This document shows positions 17,104-26,331 of a stretch of 64,000 nt of DNA, piece by piece (within the stretch, counting starts at the first letter, position 1; the number at the start of each line of letters is the position of its first letter). Both the position numbers and the translations under genes were made by a program. This stretch comes from Desulfofarcimen acetoxidans DSM 771 (GTDB lineage: Bacteria > Bacillota > Desulfotomaculia > Desulfotomaculales > Desulfofarciminaceae). The notes under the pieces were generated by a model, which made no database searches, was not told the origin of the DNA, and worked only from the letters and a program-made list of their open reading frames with translations. Location: positions 806,001 through 870,000 of the forward strand of contig NC_013216.1 of the NCBI RefSeq assembly GCF_000024205.1, written 5' to 3'.

Positions 17104-20100
17104 TTGCCTTCTTTTGTTCATCTTCATGTGCATACTGAGTATAGCTTGCTGGACGGGGCGGCCCGGATTAAAGAAGTGGTGAAAAAGGCCAAATCCCTGG
17201 GCATGTCTGCTTTGGCCATAACTGACCACGGGGTTATGTTCGGGGTGGTGGACTTTTTTAAGGCCTGTAAAAAGGAAGGCATCAAGCCTATCCTGGGCTG
17301 TGAGGTTTATGTGGCGCCGCGCAGCAGGCATGATCGCACACCCAGAGTGGATGACAACCTCTACCACCTGGTATTGCTGGCTAAGAATGAAACAGGCTAC
17401 AGAAATCTGCTCAACCTGGTTTCCATAAGTTTCACTGAAGGGTTCTATTACAAGCCAAGAGTGGATAAAGAAGTTCTGGCTATGTACAGTGAGGGATTGA
17501 TTGCCTTGAGCGGTTGTATTGCCGGGGAAGTGGCCGAGTATATTTTAAAAGACTTGCCTGAGCAGGCTAGGGCTGCCGCTGCTGAATACCTGAAAATTTT
17601 TGGTGAGGACAATTACTACCTGGAAATCCAGGATCACAGTTTCCCCGAGCAGAAAAAAGCCAATCGGGAACTGGTAAAAATAAGCGAAGAGCTGAATATT
17701 CCGCTGGTGGCTACCAATGATGTGCATTATGTGGCTAAAGAAAACGCTGAAATGCAGGATGTATTGCTTTGCATCCAGACCGGTAAAACAGTGGATGACC
17801 CTAAAAGAATGAAATTCCAATCCCAGGAGTTTTACCTGAAAAGCCCGGAGGAAATGGCGGAGCTTTTTCCTGAGCTGCCGCAAGCGCTGCAAAATACAGT
17901 GTCAATAGCTGATAAGTGTGAGATAAGCATGGAGTTTGGCCAACTGCACCTGCCTTTTTACCAGGTGCCGGAGGGGCATACTGTGGAAAGCTATTTAAGG
18001 GAACTGTGCGAAAAAGGTTTGCTGGACAGGTACGGGGCGGCACCCGAGGAAAGTGTCAGGCAGAGAATGGAATTCGAGTTATCCGTTATCGAGCAAATGG
18101 GTTATTCGGCTTATTTTTTAATTGTCTGGGACTTCATAGATTATGCACGGCAAAACGGTGTTCCGGTGGGCCCTGGCCGCGGCTCGGCAGCCGGCAGCCT
18201 GGTATCCTATGTGTTGGGAATTACTAACCTGGATCCCTTAAAATATGACCTGCTGTTTGAAAGGTTTTTGAACCCGGAACGTGTCTCAATGCCGGATATT
18301 GATATAGATATATGTTATGAACGCCGGAATAAAGTAATTGAATATGTAGTGCGGAAATACGGGGCTGAACGGGTAGCCCAGATAGCCACTTTCGGTACCA
18401 TGGCGGCTAAAGGAGCTATTCGTGATGTCGGGCGGGCTTTAGCCATGTCCTACGGTGAAGTGGACAGGGTAGCCAAGCTGGTGCCGGCCGAGCTGCATAT
18501 GACCATTGAGAAGGCTTTAAGTGAGAACCAGGACTTGTTGGAAGCTTACAATAATGAACCGGAAGTGCGCAGGCTGATTGATACTGCCAAAGGCTTGGAA
18601 GGCATGCCCCGCCATGCCTCTACTCACGCAGCCGGCGTGGTAATTACCAAACAGCCTTTGACCCATTACCTGCCCTTGTATAAGTCCACGGACGGTCCGG
18701 TAACTACCCAGTTTGCCAAGGAACCGGTGGAAGAACTGGGGCTGTTAAAAATGGATCTTCTGGGATTGCGCACCCTGACTGTTATAGCCGATGCTGTGGC
18801 AGAGGTAAATAAAAGAGCCGGTTCCCCTCTGGATATTGACAAAATTACACTGGAAGATAAAAATACCTTTGATCTTTTATCCCGGGGTGAGGGTATTGGT
18901 GTGTTTCAGTTAGAAAGCAGTGGCATGAGAGCTATTCTGCGCGATTTAAAACCGGAGGTTTTTGAGGATATTGTGGCCCTGGTGGCCCTTTACCGGCCCG
19001 GTCCTTTGGGCAGCGGTATGGTTGACGATTTTATCAAAAACAAGCACGGGTTGCAAAAGGTTTCCTATTTGCATCCTATCCTGGAACCGATATTGAAAGA
19101 CACTTATGGGGTTATCCTCTACCAGGAACAGGTAATGCGTATCTCCAGCGACCTGGCCGGTTTTAGTCTGGGTGAGGCGGATCTTTTGCGCCGGGCTATG
19201 GGCAAGAAAAAACCGGAGGTAATTGCCGGTCTGCGTTCTCAATTTATGGAGGGCGCGGCTAAAAAAGATGTGGACCCGGAAGTCGCCGGTAAAGTATTTG
19301 ATTTGATGGAGTTTTTTGCCGGTTACGGCTTCAATAAGAGCCACAGCGCAGCTTATGCACTGGTTTCTTACCAGACTGCTTATTTAAAGGCCAATTACCC
19401 GGCAGAGTTTATGGCTGCTCTTTTAACCTCGGTTAGAGACAACTCTGACAAGGTAGCAGTCTATATTGAAGAGTGCAGGCGCATGGGCATAGTAGTTTTG
19501 CCGCCCGATGTCAATGAAAGCCGGGATGGTTTTACGGTAGTCGGCGATAAAATTCGTTTTGGCCTGGCGGCAATGAAAAATGTCGGGCTGGCAGCTGTCT
19601 ATTCGATTATTTCCATGCGTGAGCAAGGCGGGCCGTTCAAAAATTATGCTGATTTTTGTAACCGTTTGGATACCAGAGTAGTTAACCGGAGAGTGCTGGA
19701 GAGTTTGATTAAAGGCGGGGCCTTTGATTCTTTGGGTCACAGGCGGGCCCAGCTTATGGCTGTGGTCGATACCGGCCTGAGCATTGCCCAACAGGCACAG
19801 CGGGATAGAAACAGCGGGCAAATGTCGCTTTTTGAATTTTTGGAAGAAGAGGAAGAATATAATTTGTCTTTTGTATTGCCTGATATTGCTGAGTATCTCT
19901 ACAGTGAAATGCTGGCTCTGGAAAAAGAATCATTGGGACTGTATATCAGTGGGCATCCCCTGGCCGAATACCGTGAGGTATTACGCCAAAACGATACTGT
20001 TAATGCGGGGGAATTGCCGGATTTCACCGAAGGCGAGACAGTGGCGCTGGGCGGCTTAATTATAAATTACAAACAGATAACCACCAAAAAAGGCGATGCT

Positions 20101-20541
20101 ATGGCCTTTGTCAATCTGGAGGATTTAACCGGGGTAGTTGAAGTGGTGATTTTTCCGCGTATCTTCAAACAATACCGGCAATTGCTGCAGCCTGACAGGG
20201 TCGTACTGGTTAAGGGCAGAGTAAACCAGGCCGGTGAGGAAATAAAAATAATTGCCGAGGAAGTATCCTCTTTAGTTAAAACGACACAGGGGGATTTATA
20301 CCTGCAGTTTATTAAGCGGGATATGCAGACAGTTAAACAGGTGCAGCTTATATTGCAAACTTATCCGGGTAATAATCATGTATACTTATATTTTCCGCAG
20401 GAGAAAAAATTAGCGAAAACCTCGGAAAACTATTGGGTTAATTTGGACAGTGAAGTGGTCAAAGAACTGGAGCAGGTACTTGGGGTTTCTAACGTCAGGA
20501 TAAAGCAAAAAGCCCCGGCTCAAGAAGCAGTTTCTTTATAA
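17104..20541 (+). CDS. dnaE: DNA polymerase III alpha subunit
   Basis: 1145 residues, the DnaE type. The N-terminal PHP domain begins FVHLHVHTEYSLLDGA; the polymerase active-site block includes PDIDIDICYERR (about 398-410) and GPGRGSAAGSLVSYVLGI; the DNA-binding HhH and OB folds follow (VALGGLI, GVVEVVIFPR). It is the main replicative polymerase or, where PolC also exists, the lagging-strand/primer-extending enzyme. TTG 17104 is chosen because GGAGGGG occupies 17092-17098 and would overlap the alternative GTG 17098. It is transcribed alone. Confidence 0.96.
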   Translation: MPSFVHLHVHTEYSLLDGAARIKEVVKKAKSLGMSALAITDHGVMFGVVDFFKACKKEGIKPILGCEVYVAPRSRHDRTPRVDDNLYHLVLLAKNETGYRNLLNLVSISFTEGFYYKPRVDKEVLAMYSEGLIALSGCIAGEVAEYILKDLPEQARAAAAEYLKIFGEDNYYLEIQDHSFPEQKKANRELVKISEELNIPLVATNDVHYVAKENAEMQDVLLCIQTGKTVDDPKRMKFQSQEFYLKSPEEMAELFPELPQALQNTVSIADKCEISMEFGQLHLPFYQVPEGHTVESYLRELCEKGLLDRYGAAPEESVRQRMEFELSVIEQMGYSAYFLIVWDFIDYARQNGVPVGPGRGSAAGSLVSYVLGITNLDPLKYDLLFERFLNPERVSMPDIDIDICYERRNKVIEYVVRKYGAERVAQIATFGTMAAKGAIRDVGRALAMSYGEVDRVAKLVPAELHMTIEKALSENQDLLEAYNNEPEVRRLIDTAKGLEGMPRHASTHAAGVVITKQPLTHYLPLYKSTDGPVTTQFAKEPVEELGLLKMDLLGLRTLTVIADAVAEVNKRAGSPLDIDKITLEDKNTFDLLSRGEGIGVFQLESSGMRAILRDLKPEVFEDIVALVALYRPGPLGSGMVDDFIKNKHGLQKVSYLHPILEPILKDTYGVILYQEQVMRISSDLAGFSLGEADLLRRAMGKKKPEVIAGLRSQFMEGAAKKDVDPEVAGKVFDLMEFFAGYGFNKSHSAAYALVSYQTAYLKANYPAEFMAALLTSVRDNSDKVAVYIEECRRMGIVVLPPDVNESRDGFTVVGDKIRFGLAAMKNVGLAAVYSIISMREQGGPFKNYADFCNRLDTRVVNRRVLESLIKGGAFDSLGHRRAQLMAVVDTGLSIAQQAQRDRNSGQMSLFEFLEEEEEYNLSFVLPDIAEYLYSEMLALEKESLGLYISGHPLAEYREVLRQNDTVNAGELPDFTEGETVALGGLIINYKQITTKKGDAMAFVNLEDLTGVVEVVIFPRIFKQYRQLLQPDRVVLVKGRVNQAGEEIKIIAEEVSSLVKTTQGDLYLQFIKRDMQTVKQVQLILQTYPGNNHVYLYFPQEKKLAKTSENYWVNLDSEVVKELEQVLGVSNVRIKQKAPAQEAVSL

Positions 20542-20605
20542 AACAGATTTAAGCATGAAAAAACGATAATTTAGCGCGCAATTATCCAATTTAAGCAGGA
20601 TTAGC

Positions 20606-20634
20606 TTGTCAAACAGGTAAAGTTGTGATATGAT
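20606..20634 (+). promoter_or_regulatory. Sigma-A-type promoter of mtrB
   Basis: TTGTCA (20606-20611), exact 17-base spacer, TATGAT (20629-20634). The predicted start of transcription is about 30 bases before the GTG start codon. Confidence 0.65.
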
Positions 20635-20675
20635 ATGCTTGAAAAAAAAGGAAATGATGATTCAGAGGTGATAAT

Positions 20676-20903
20676 GTGCCGGATGGTAAAAACCATGAGG
20701 AATATGTAGTAATCAAGGCCAAGGAAAACGGGGTAACCATTATCGGTTTAACCAGGGGTAAGGATACTAAATTTCATCATTCTGAGAAACTTGATAAGGG
20801 CGAGGTAATGATTGCCCAGTTTACAGAACATACCTCGGCTATAAAAATAAGAGGCCGGGCGGAAATATTAACAAAACATGGCAAGATGCACACAGATGAG
20901 TAG
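20676..20903 (+). CDS. mtrB: trp RNA-binding attenuation protein (TRAP)
   Basis: 75 residues, the exact family size. The core [19 protein letters not shown] and [18 protein letters not shown] are nearly identical to Bacillus TRAP. These include the residues that bind tryptophan (Thr/Gly in GLTRG, and the QFTEHTSA strand) and the Lys/Arg residues that hold GAG/UAG triplets. TRAP forms an 11-subunit ring that, loaded with tryptophan, binds trp leader RNA and forces termination. GTG 20676 has GAGGTG upstream. No trp gene or (G/U)AG repeat tract is seen nearby, so it regulates in trans. Confidence 0.93.
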   Translation: MPDGKNHEEYVVIKAKENGVTIIGLTRGKDTKFHHSEKLDKGEVMIAQFTEHTSAIKIRGRAEILTKHGKMHTDE

Positions 20904-20937
20904 TATCCAGGGTCTTGGCTCTGGATATACCTTTTTT
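20904..20937 (+). terminator. Terminator of mtrB
   Basis: TATCCAG (20904-20910) pairs with CTGGATA (20921-20927) and is followed by CCTTTTTT. Confidence 0.75.
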
Positions 20938-20999
20938 ATACTCTAAGAAATTATGCTTATGATTGGCTGTTCGAAAGCCGCTTAACGCGACTTTCTTCT
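20937..20999 (+). repeat. Dispersed repeat, copy B (short, ~63 bp)
   Basis: Contains both ends of the family, ACTCTAAGAAATTATGCTTATG and the hairpin arms GAAAGCCGCTTAACGCGACTTTC, with almost all of the middle missing. It directly abuts the mtrB terminator. Confidence 0.75.
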
Positions 21000-21076
21000 T
21001 TAAAAAATAGAGGATTTTATTTATTAAGGTAGAAAAGATATCAGTGATATATGTTTTTGTGGGGGGGCTTTAGGCT

Positions 21077-21268
21077 GTGTGGACAGTGGTATATATTGCA
21101 CCAAACCAGAAAGTGGCTGATAAACTTCAGCGCAAATTAACCGCTGAGGGTTTGCTGGTGAAACTACGCCCTATCGGACAGGTACAGCCTGATTCCGTTT
21201 ACTCGGTAGAAATTCTTGTGCCTGAGTCTGAGGTAAACGAGGCTTTGGATATTATTAATTTGGGTTAG
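21077..21268 (+). CDS. Small DUF2007-like putative signal-transducing protein
   Basis: 63 residues: VVYIAPNQKVADKLQRKLTAEGLLVKLR and a closing VPESEVNEALDIIN. This is the pattern of small ACT-like or DUF2007 proteins placed before accD in related Clostridia. Some databases label such genes glutamate decarboxylase, for which there is no support here. GTG 21077 has a G-run (GGGGGGGC at 21061-21068) as ribosome site. It lies 27 bases before accD and is probably co-transcribed with it. Confidence 0.7.
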   Translation: MWTVVYIAPNQKVADKLQRKLTAEGLLVKLRPIGQVQPDSVYSVEILVPESEVNEALDIINLG

Positions 21269-21295
21269 TTTTTCAGCGCAGGGGAGAGTGAGTTT

Positions 21296-22144
21296 TTGGT
21301 TTTAGATATTTTCCGCAAGCAAAAATATGTTACCTTACATCCTGAAACTAAACGGGAAATTCCCGAAGGACTTTGGGTTAAATGTGATCGCTGTGGGGAA
21401 ATACTGTACAATAAAGAGCTTGATAAGAATTTCAAGGTATGTGAGAAATGCGGATTTCATTTTCGCCTTTCCTCCAGAGAACGGTTGCAGATGACCATAG
21501 ATGAAAACAGTTTTAATGAATTTGACAGCGAACTTATCTCGGTGAATCCTCTGGGTATTGCTGATTATAGTGAGAAGCTGGTTGTTGCCAGAGAAAAAAC
21601 AGAATTAAACGAAGCAATTGTTACCGGTGAAGGTGCCATTGAGGGTCAAAGAGTTGTCCTGGCTATTATGGACGCCCGTTTTATTATGGGTAGTATGGGT
21701 GCTGTGGTAGGTGAGAAGTTCACGCGAGCCGTGGAAACCGCCATAGAAAAAGGATTGCCTTTTCTGGCTTTTACCGCTTCCGGCGGTGCGCGCATGCAGG
21801 AAGGGTTATTGTCACTGATGCAGATGGCCAAGACCACTGCAGCTTTAGCAAAGTTAGATCTTTCCGGCGGCTTGTATATTTCTGTTATGACTGATCCGAC
21901 TACCGGTGGTGTAAGTGCCAGTTTTGCCTCTGCAGCCGATATCATTGTTGCTGAGCCGGGAGCTTTAATTGGTTTTGCCGGGCCCAGGGTTATTGAGCAG
22001 ACTATACGTCAAAAGCTTCCTGAAGGGTTTCAGAGAGCCGAATTTGTCCGTCAACATGGTTTTGTTGATAAGATTGTCAGCCGGCAGCAGATGAAATCTT
22101 TTTTAGCTAAATTGCTTAGGCTGCACCGGCAGGAGGAGAAATAA
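21296..22144 (+). CDS. accD: Acetyl-CoA carboxylase carboxyltransferase subunit beta
   Basis: 282 residues. An N-terminal zinc ribbon with two CxxC pairs (CDRC about residue 30, CEKC about 49) is followed by a crotonase-fold carboxyltransferase domain with FTASGGARMQEG and the PTTGGVSASFA block. With AccA it transfers the carboxyl group from biotin to acetyl-CoA, giving malonyl-CoA. The TTG start at 21296 follows GGGGAGAG (21281-21288). accA starts one base after its stop, as in many Firmicutes. Confidence 0.95.
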   Translation: MVLDIFRKQKYVTLHPETKREIPEGLWVKCDRCGEILYNKELDKNFKVCEKCGFHFRLSSRERLQMTIDENSFNEFDSELISVNPLGIADYSEKLVVAREKTELNEAIVTGEGAIEGQRVVLAIMDARFIMGSMGAVVGEKFTRAVETAIEKGLPFLAFTASGGARMQEGLLSLMQMAKTTAALAKLDLSGGLYISVMTDPTTGGVSASFASAADIIVAEPGALIGFAGPRVIEQTIRQKLPEGFQRAEFVRQHGFVDKIVSRQQMKSFLAKLLRLHRQEEK

Positions 22145-22145
22145 A

Positions 22146-23123
22146 ATGCCCGGCACTGTTTTAGAATTTGAAAAGCCTATACTGGAACTGGTGGAAAAGA
22201 TCTCTGAATTAAAGAATTTCAGCAGCCAGACCGGTATTGATTTAGTATCAGAAATAGATATTCTGGATAAAAAGGCACGGGAACTGAAGAAGTCCATATA
22301 CGGCAATCTTACGCCCTGGCAAACGGTTTTGCTGGCACGCCACCCGAACCGGCCTAATGCTTTGGAATATATAAATATGATTATAGATGACTATATCGAA
22401 CTGCACGGTGACCGCTGTTACGGAGACGACCCGGCAATCACAGGTGGCATCGGCTACTTCTGCGGTTACCCTGTTACTGCCGTAGGTATTTTAAAAGGTC
22501 GGGAAACCAAGGAGAATTTGGCCAGAAATTTTGGCATGCCTCACCCGGAAGGTTACCGGAAGGCAATGCGCTTAATCCGGCAGGCAGAAAAATTCGGCCG
22601 CCCGGTTATCTGTTTTATTGATACTCCCGGTGCCTATTGCGGCATGGGAGCGGAGGAAAGGGGACAGTCCGAAGCCATAGCCAGCAGCCTGGTATTGCTG
22701 TCGAAGATTAAAGTGCCGGTTGTGAGCATAGTTATCGGAGAGGGCGGCAGCGGCGGGGCTCTGGCTTTAGCCGCCGGGGATCGAATATTAATGCAGCAGC
22801 ATGCCGTATTTTCCATTATCTCACCGGAAAGCTACGCTATAATTCTCTGGAAGGAATCTTCACGTGCTAAAGATGCGGCTGAAATAATGAAAATAACCGC
22901 ACGGGATGTTTATGAACTGGGTATTGCCGATGAAATTATTGCAGAACCGCTTGGCGGTGCGCACAGCGCCGGAGAGGAAGCGGCTGCTTTGCTCAAAGAA
23001 GCTGTATCCCGGCACTTGCAGCATTTGCGCGAATTGCCGGCAGAAGAACTGCTCTCCGCCAGGTTTAGCAAAATACGCAAAATTGGTTCTGCGGCAATAG
23101 GGCAGCAACCAAATATTAACTGA
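22146..23123 (+). CDS. accA: Acetyl-CoA carboxylase carboxyltransferase subunit alpha
   Basis: 325 residues. A helical N-terminus (LEFEKPILELVEKISELK) leads to the carboxyltransferase domain with HGDRCYGDDPAITGG, TPGAYCGMGAEERGQ and IGEGGSGGALALAAGD. ATG 22146 is preceded by AGGAGGAG. The biotin carboxylase and carrier (accB, accC) are not in the window. The operon ends at a hairpin 12 bases after the stop. Confidence 0.96.
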   Translation: MPGTVLEFEKPILELVEKISELKNFSSQTGIDLVSEIDILDKKARELKKSIYGNLTPWQTVLLARHPNRPNALEYINMIIDDYIELHGDRCYGDDPAITGGIGYFCGYPVTAVGILKGRETKENLARNFGMPHPEGYRKAMRLIRQAEKFGRPVICFIDTPGAYCGMGAEERGQSEAIASSLVLLSKIKVPVVSIVIGEGGSGGALALAAGDRILMQQHAVFSIISPESYAIILWKESSRAKDAAEIMKITARDVYELGIADEIIAEPLGGAHSAGEEAAALLKEAVSRHLQHLRELPAEELLSARFSKIRKIGSAAIGQQPNIN

Positions 23124-23135
23124 CAAAAATTCAAG

Positions 23136-23178
23136 CAGCTGTGGGTAATAATAAATATATATCCCACGGCTGTTTTTT
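23136..23178 (+). terminator. Terminator of the accDA operon
   Basis: CAGCTGTGGG (23136-23145) pairs with CCCACGGCTG (23163-23172), one G-T pair, followed by TTTTTT. Confidence 0.8.
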
Positions 23179-23253
23179 GTAGAACGAGGAAAATATTCCC
23201 TATTATATTATATTCGTGGATAATTTTTAATATTGTTTGAGGAGGGATATAAA

Positions 23254-24216
23254 TTGCAAAGAATAGCAGTATTAACCAGCGGGGGCGATTCATCCGGCAT
23301 GAACCCGGCTATCCGGGCAGTAACAAGGAAAGCAATTTATCATGGGATAGAGGTTATCGGCATCAAACGTGGTTATACAGGTTTTATTGAGGGGGAGATG
23401 TCACTTTTAAACCTGGGCTCGGTAGCAGACATCATACAGAGAGGCGGAACAATGTTATTTTCAGCCAGATCGGAAGAATTCCGGACACCTGAAGGACGAA
23501 AAAAGGCTTTTGAAAATGTTGAGAGATTTGGCATCCAGGGCCTAATCGTTATTGGCGGTGACGGCTCCTTTCGTGGTGCAAGGCAATTTCATAAGGAATT
23601 CGGTTTGCCTATCATTGGTGTGCCGGGAACAATTGATAACGACATAGTTGGCACTGACTACTCAATAGGTTTTGACACGGCTATAAATACAGTTGTAGAT
23701 GCAATAAACAAGATCAGGGATACTGCCACCTCGCACGAGCGCACTTTTATAGTTGAAGTTATGGGCAGGGATACGGGTTTTATAGCACTTACTGCCGGTC
23801 TGGCGGCAGGTGCCGAATCAATACTGATCCCGGAAAAGCCTTTTTCCATAAATGACATCTGTCACAAACTGATGCAGGGTCATAAAAGAGGTAAGCTGCA
23901 TAGTATTATACTGGTAGCGGAAGGTGCTTCCGACAGTTTTGATGTAGCCAGCCAGATTAAAGAAAAAACAGGTTTTGACACTAAAGTAATTATTTTGGGA
24001 CACCTGCAAAGAGGCGGGGCACCGACTGCTTATGAAAGGGTAATAGGCAGCTGTATGGGAGCAAAGGCAGTGGAATTGTTAAGAAACGGTGAGGTTCTTA
24101 AGATGGTCGGCATGCAGGCCGGCAAGATTGTGGCCCTGGATATAGAAGATTCAGCCTTGAAAAAGAAACCCATAGATATGGATATGTATGATTTGGCAAA
24201 CATTTTATCAATTTAA
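23254..24216 (+). CDS. pfkA: 6-phosphofructokinase, ATP type
   Basis: 320 residues, the bacterial size. Motifs: VLTSGGDSSGMNPAIRA at the start (GGDAPGMN in most relatives), IGGDGSFRGA, and PGTIDNDIVGTDYSIGFDTA with the catalytic Asp. The Gly of GGDGS and the PGTIDND (not PKTIDND) form indicate ATP rather than pyrophosphate as donor. TTG 23254 follows GAGGAGGG at 23240-23247. pyk starts 12 bases after its stop, so the two glycolytic genes form one unit. Confidence 0.94.
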   Translation: MQRIAVLTSGGDSSGMNPAIRAVTRKAIYHGIEVIGIKRGYTGFIEGEMSLLNLGSVADIIQRGGTMLFSARSEEFRTPEGRKKAFENVERFGIQGLIVIGGDGSFRGARQFHKEFGLPIIGVPGTIDNDIVGTDYSIGFDTAINTVVDAINKIRDTATSHERTFIVEVMGRDTGFIALTAGLAAGAESILIPEKPFSINDICHKLMQGHKRGKLHSIILVAEGASDSFDVASQIKEKTGFDTKVIILGHLQRGGAPTAYERVIGSCMGAKAVELLRNGEVLKMVGMQAGKIVALDIEDSALKKKPIDMDMYDLANILSI

Positions 24217-24228
24217 GGGGTGAAATTT

Positions 24229-25980
24229 GTGCGCCGAACAAAGATCGTTTGTACTATAGGACCAGCCTGCGAGGATGTGGAAATATTAAAAAAAATGATG
24301 CAGGCAGGTATGAATGTAGCCAGACTTAATTTTTCTCACGGTACCTATGAAGAGCACGAAAAGAGAATTAAACTGGTGCGACAGGCTGCCATTGAGGGAG
24401 GGTATAATATAGCCCTGCTTTTAGACACCAAGGGACCGGAAATTAGAATTGGCAAGTTCAAAGAGGAACCTGTTACTTTAAAAGAGGGTAAAAAGCTTGT
24501 TTTGACTACTGAAGAAATACTGGGAGACAGTGAACATATACATATTACTTATTCAGGATTGCCGGCAGATGTTGAGCCGGGCAACACTATTTTGATTGCG
24601 GACGGTTTAATAGAATTAAAGGTTCTTAGCACTTCCAAGAAGGAAATTACCTGTGAGATAGTCAACGGCGGTCAACTCACCGGTCAAAAAGGGGTCAACG
24701 TACCGGGGGTAAAGGTAAACCTGTCAGCTATGACAGAGCAGGATATTTCCGATTTGAAATTTGGCATCAAACAAAATATGGATTTTATTGCTGCTTCTTT
24801 TGTGCGCAAGACCTCTGATGTGCTGGCTATACGTGAGGTATTGGAGGAAGCGGGAGCTGATCTGGATATTATCGCTAAGATAGAAAATCGGGAAGGTGTG
24901 GATAATGTTTCTGATATCATCAAGGTTGCCGATGGTATTATGGTAGCCAGAGGTGATTTGGGAGTAGAGATACCTGCCGAAGAGGTTCCTTTGCTGCAAA
25001 AGAGAATTATCGAAAAGTGTAACAGGCTTGGAAAGCCGGTGATTACCGCTACCCAAATGCTGGAGTCCATGATACAAAATCCCCGTCCAACCAGAGCTGA
25101 AGCCAGTGATGTGGCCAATGCCATTTTTGACGGGACAGATGCCATCATGCTGTCGGGGGAAACCGCTATTGGCAAACACCCTGTGGAAGCCGTCAAAACT
25201 ATGGCCAGGATAGCGGAATGCTCGGAACAGTCACTTAATTATGAAGAAATTTTAAGTAAAAAAAGACAGGTGCAGACCCGTACCGTAACGGATTCGATAA
25301 GTTATGCCACCTGTGCAATGGCCCAGGATTTGGGGGCAGCGGCCATTATAACGGCCACACAGACCGGTTATACCTCCATTATGGTTTCTAAATATCGTCC
25401 CAAGGCACCGGTTATAGCGGTAACGCCTGTAGAGAGCATATCCAGAAAAATGGCTTTGGTCTGGGGGGTTAAATCAATCTTGACCGTGCCAACGAAAACC
25501 ACTGATGAGATGATTTCAACAGCGGTTAATTTTACGCTGGCTGCCGGTTTAATTAAGTCAGGTGATCTGCTGGTAATTACCGCCGGTGTTCCGGTAGGTA
25601 TACACGGCACGACTAATTTAATCAGAGTTCACACTGTGGGAGATATCCTGGCCAGGGGCACCGGTATAGGTGCGCGTGCTGTTACCGGTAAAGTGAGAAT
25701 TGTGCGTACGGTAAAGGATGCCCAGGAAAATGTTCAGCAGGGCGATATTCTGGTGGCCGAGTCGACTGATAGGGATTATATGCCGGCTATACAGAAGGCG
25801 GGAGCTATAATTACTGAAGTAGGAGGTTTAACTTCACACGCTGCTATTGTTGGCCTGCAGTTTGGCATACCGGTGATTGTCGGAGTTGACGGGGCGGTAG
25901 GTATTCTGCCTGAAGGGCAGATTGTTACGGTAGACGGGCGCAGAGGCCTGATCTATAGCGGTGAGGCCAGGGTATTATAA
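24229..25980 (+). CDS. pyk: Pyruvate kinase with extra C-terminal PEP-utiliser domain
   Basis: 583 residues. The N-terminal ~470 are a standard pyruvate kinase: MRRTKIVCTIGPA, NFSHG, DTKGPEIR, and the metal/active-site block ITATQMLESMI. The last ~90 residues are a PEP-utilising mobile domain with the phospho-His motif GGLTSHAAIVG, as in Bacillus and Geobacillus enzymes. It makes ATP and pyruvate from PEP. GTG 24229 is chosen because AAGGGG (24215-24220) is 8 bases before it; the earlier GTG 24220 overlaps that site. Confidence 0.95.
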   Translation: MRRTKIVCTIGPACEDVEILKKMMQAGMNVARLNFSHGTYEEHEKRIKLVRQAAIEGGYNIALLLDTKGPEIRIGKFKEEPVTLKEGKKLVLTTEEILGDSEHIHITYSGLPADVEPGNTILIADGLIELKVLSTSKKEITCEIVNGGQLTGQKGVNVPGVKVNLSAMTEQDISDLKFGIKQNMDFIAASFVRKTSDVLAIREVLEEAGADLDIIAKIENREGVDNVSDIIKVADGIMVARGDLGVEIPAEEVPLLQKRIIEKCNRLGKPVITATQMLESMIQNPRPTRAEASDVANAIFDGTDAIMLSGETAIGKHPVEAVKTMARIAECSEQSLNYEEILSKKRQVQTRTVTDSISYATCAMAQDLGAAAIITATQTGYTSIMVSKYRPKAPVIAVTPVESISRKMALVWGVKSILTVPTKTTDEMISTAVNFTLAAGLIKSGDLLVITAGVPVGIHGTTNLIRVHTVGDILARGTGIGARAVTGKVRIVRTVKDAQENVQQGDILVAESTDRDYMPAIQKAGAIITEVGGLTSHAAIVGLQFGIPVIVGVDGAVGILPEGQIVTVDGRRGLIYSGEARVL

Positions 25981-25988
25981 AAAATATT

Positions 25989-26019
25989 GCGTCTTCTTTA
26001 TAGGGGATGCATTTTTTTT
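25989..26019 (+). terminator. Probable terminator after pyk
   Basis: A short stem (GCGTC with GATGC) followed by ATTTTTTTT, 8 bases after the stop. The stem is weak. Confidence 0.4.
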
Positions 26020-26020
26020 G

Positions 26021-26160
26021 ATACTTTAGGAAATTATGCTTATGATAATTTTGTGGATTAATCATTGGTTAATGTTGCGCAAATTTATGTAGCATAAGCA
26101 GGGTTGACACCGCGTAATTTCCATCGAGCATAAGTGCCTGTGGCTGCTTCGAAAGAAGTT
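26021..26160 (+). repeat. Dispersed repeat, copy C (~140 bp)
   Basis: Left end ATACTTTAGGAAATTATGCTTATG, middle GTGGATTAATCATTGGTTAATG and AGCAGGGTTG, then GCGTAATTTCCATCGAGCATAAG and CTGTGGCTGCTTCGAAAG. The right hairpin is decayed. The gap 25981-26331 holds this repeat, the pyk terminator and presumably the promoter of the DedA gene. Confidence 0.8.
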
Positions 26161-26331
26161 AAGGTGTTCGTGCGGCAGGATATTGCACTTTTAATTATTC
26201 ATATTTTTTAAAACATCAGCATATAAAGCATATTGTGTGCGATTTATAATTTCAAAGCCTTTCCTTGATTTCATAAGCAGCAGTCATATGGATCATAATA
26301 TTTGTAGCTGTGAAATTAGGGGGAGTATTCA

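Noticed and set aside
24684-25196. Two long minus-strand frames opposite pyk
   Set aside because: Shadows of a strong kinase gene; no family resemblance.
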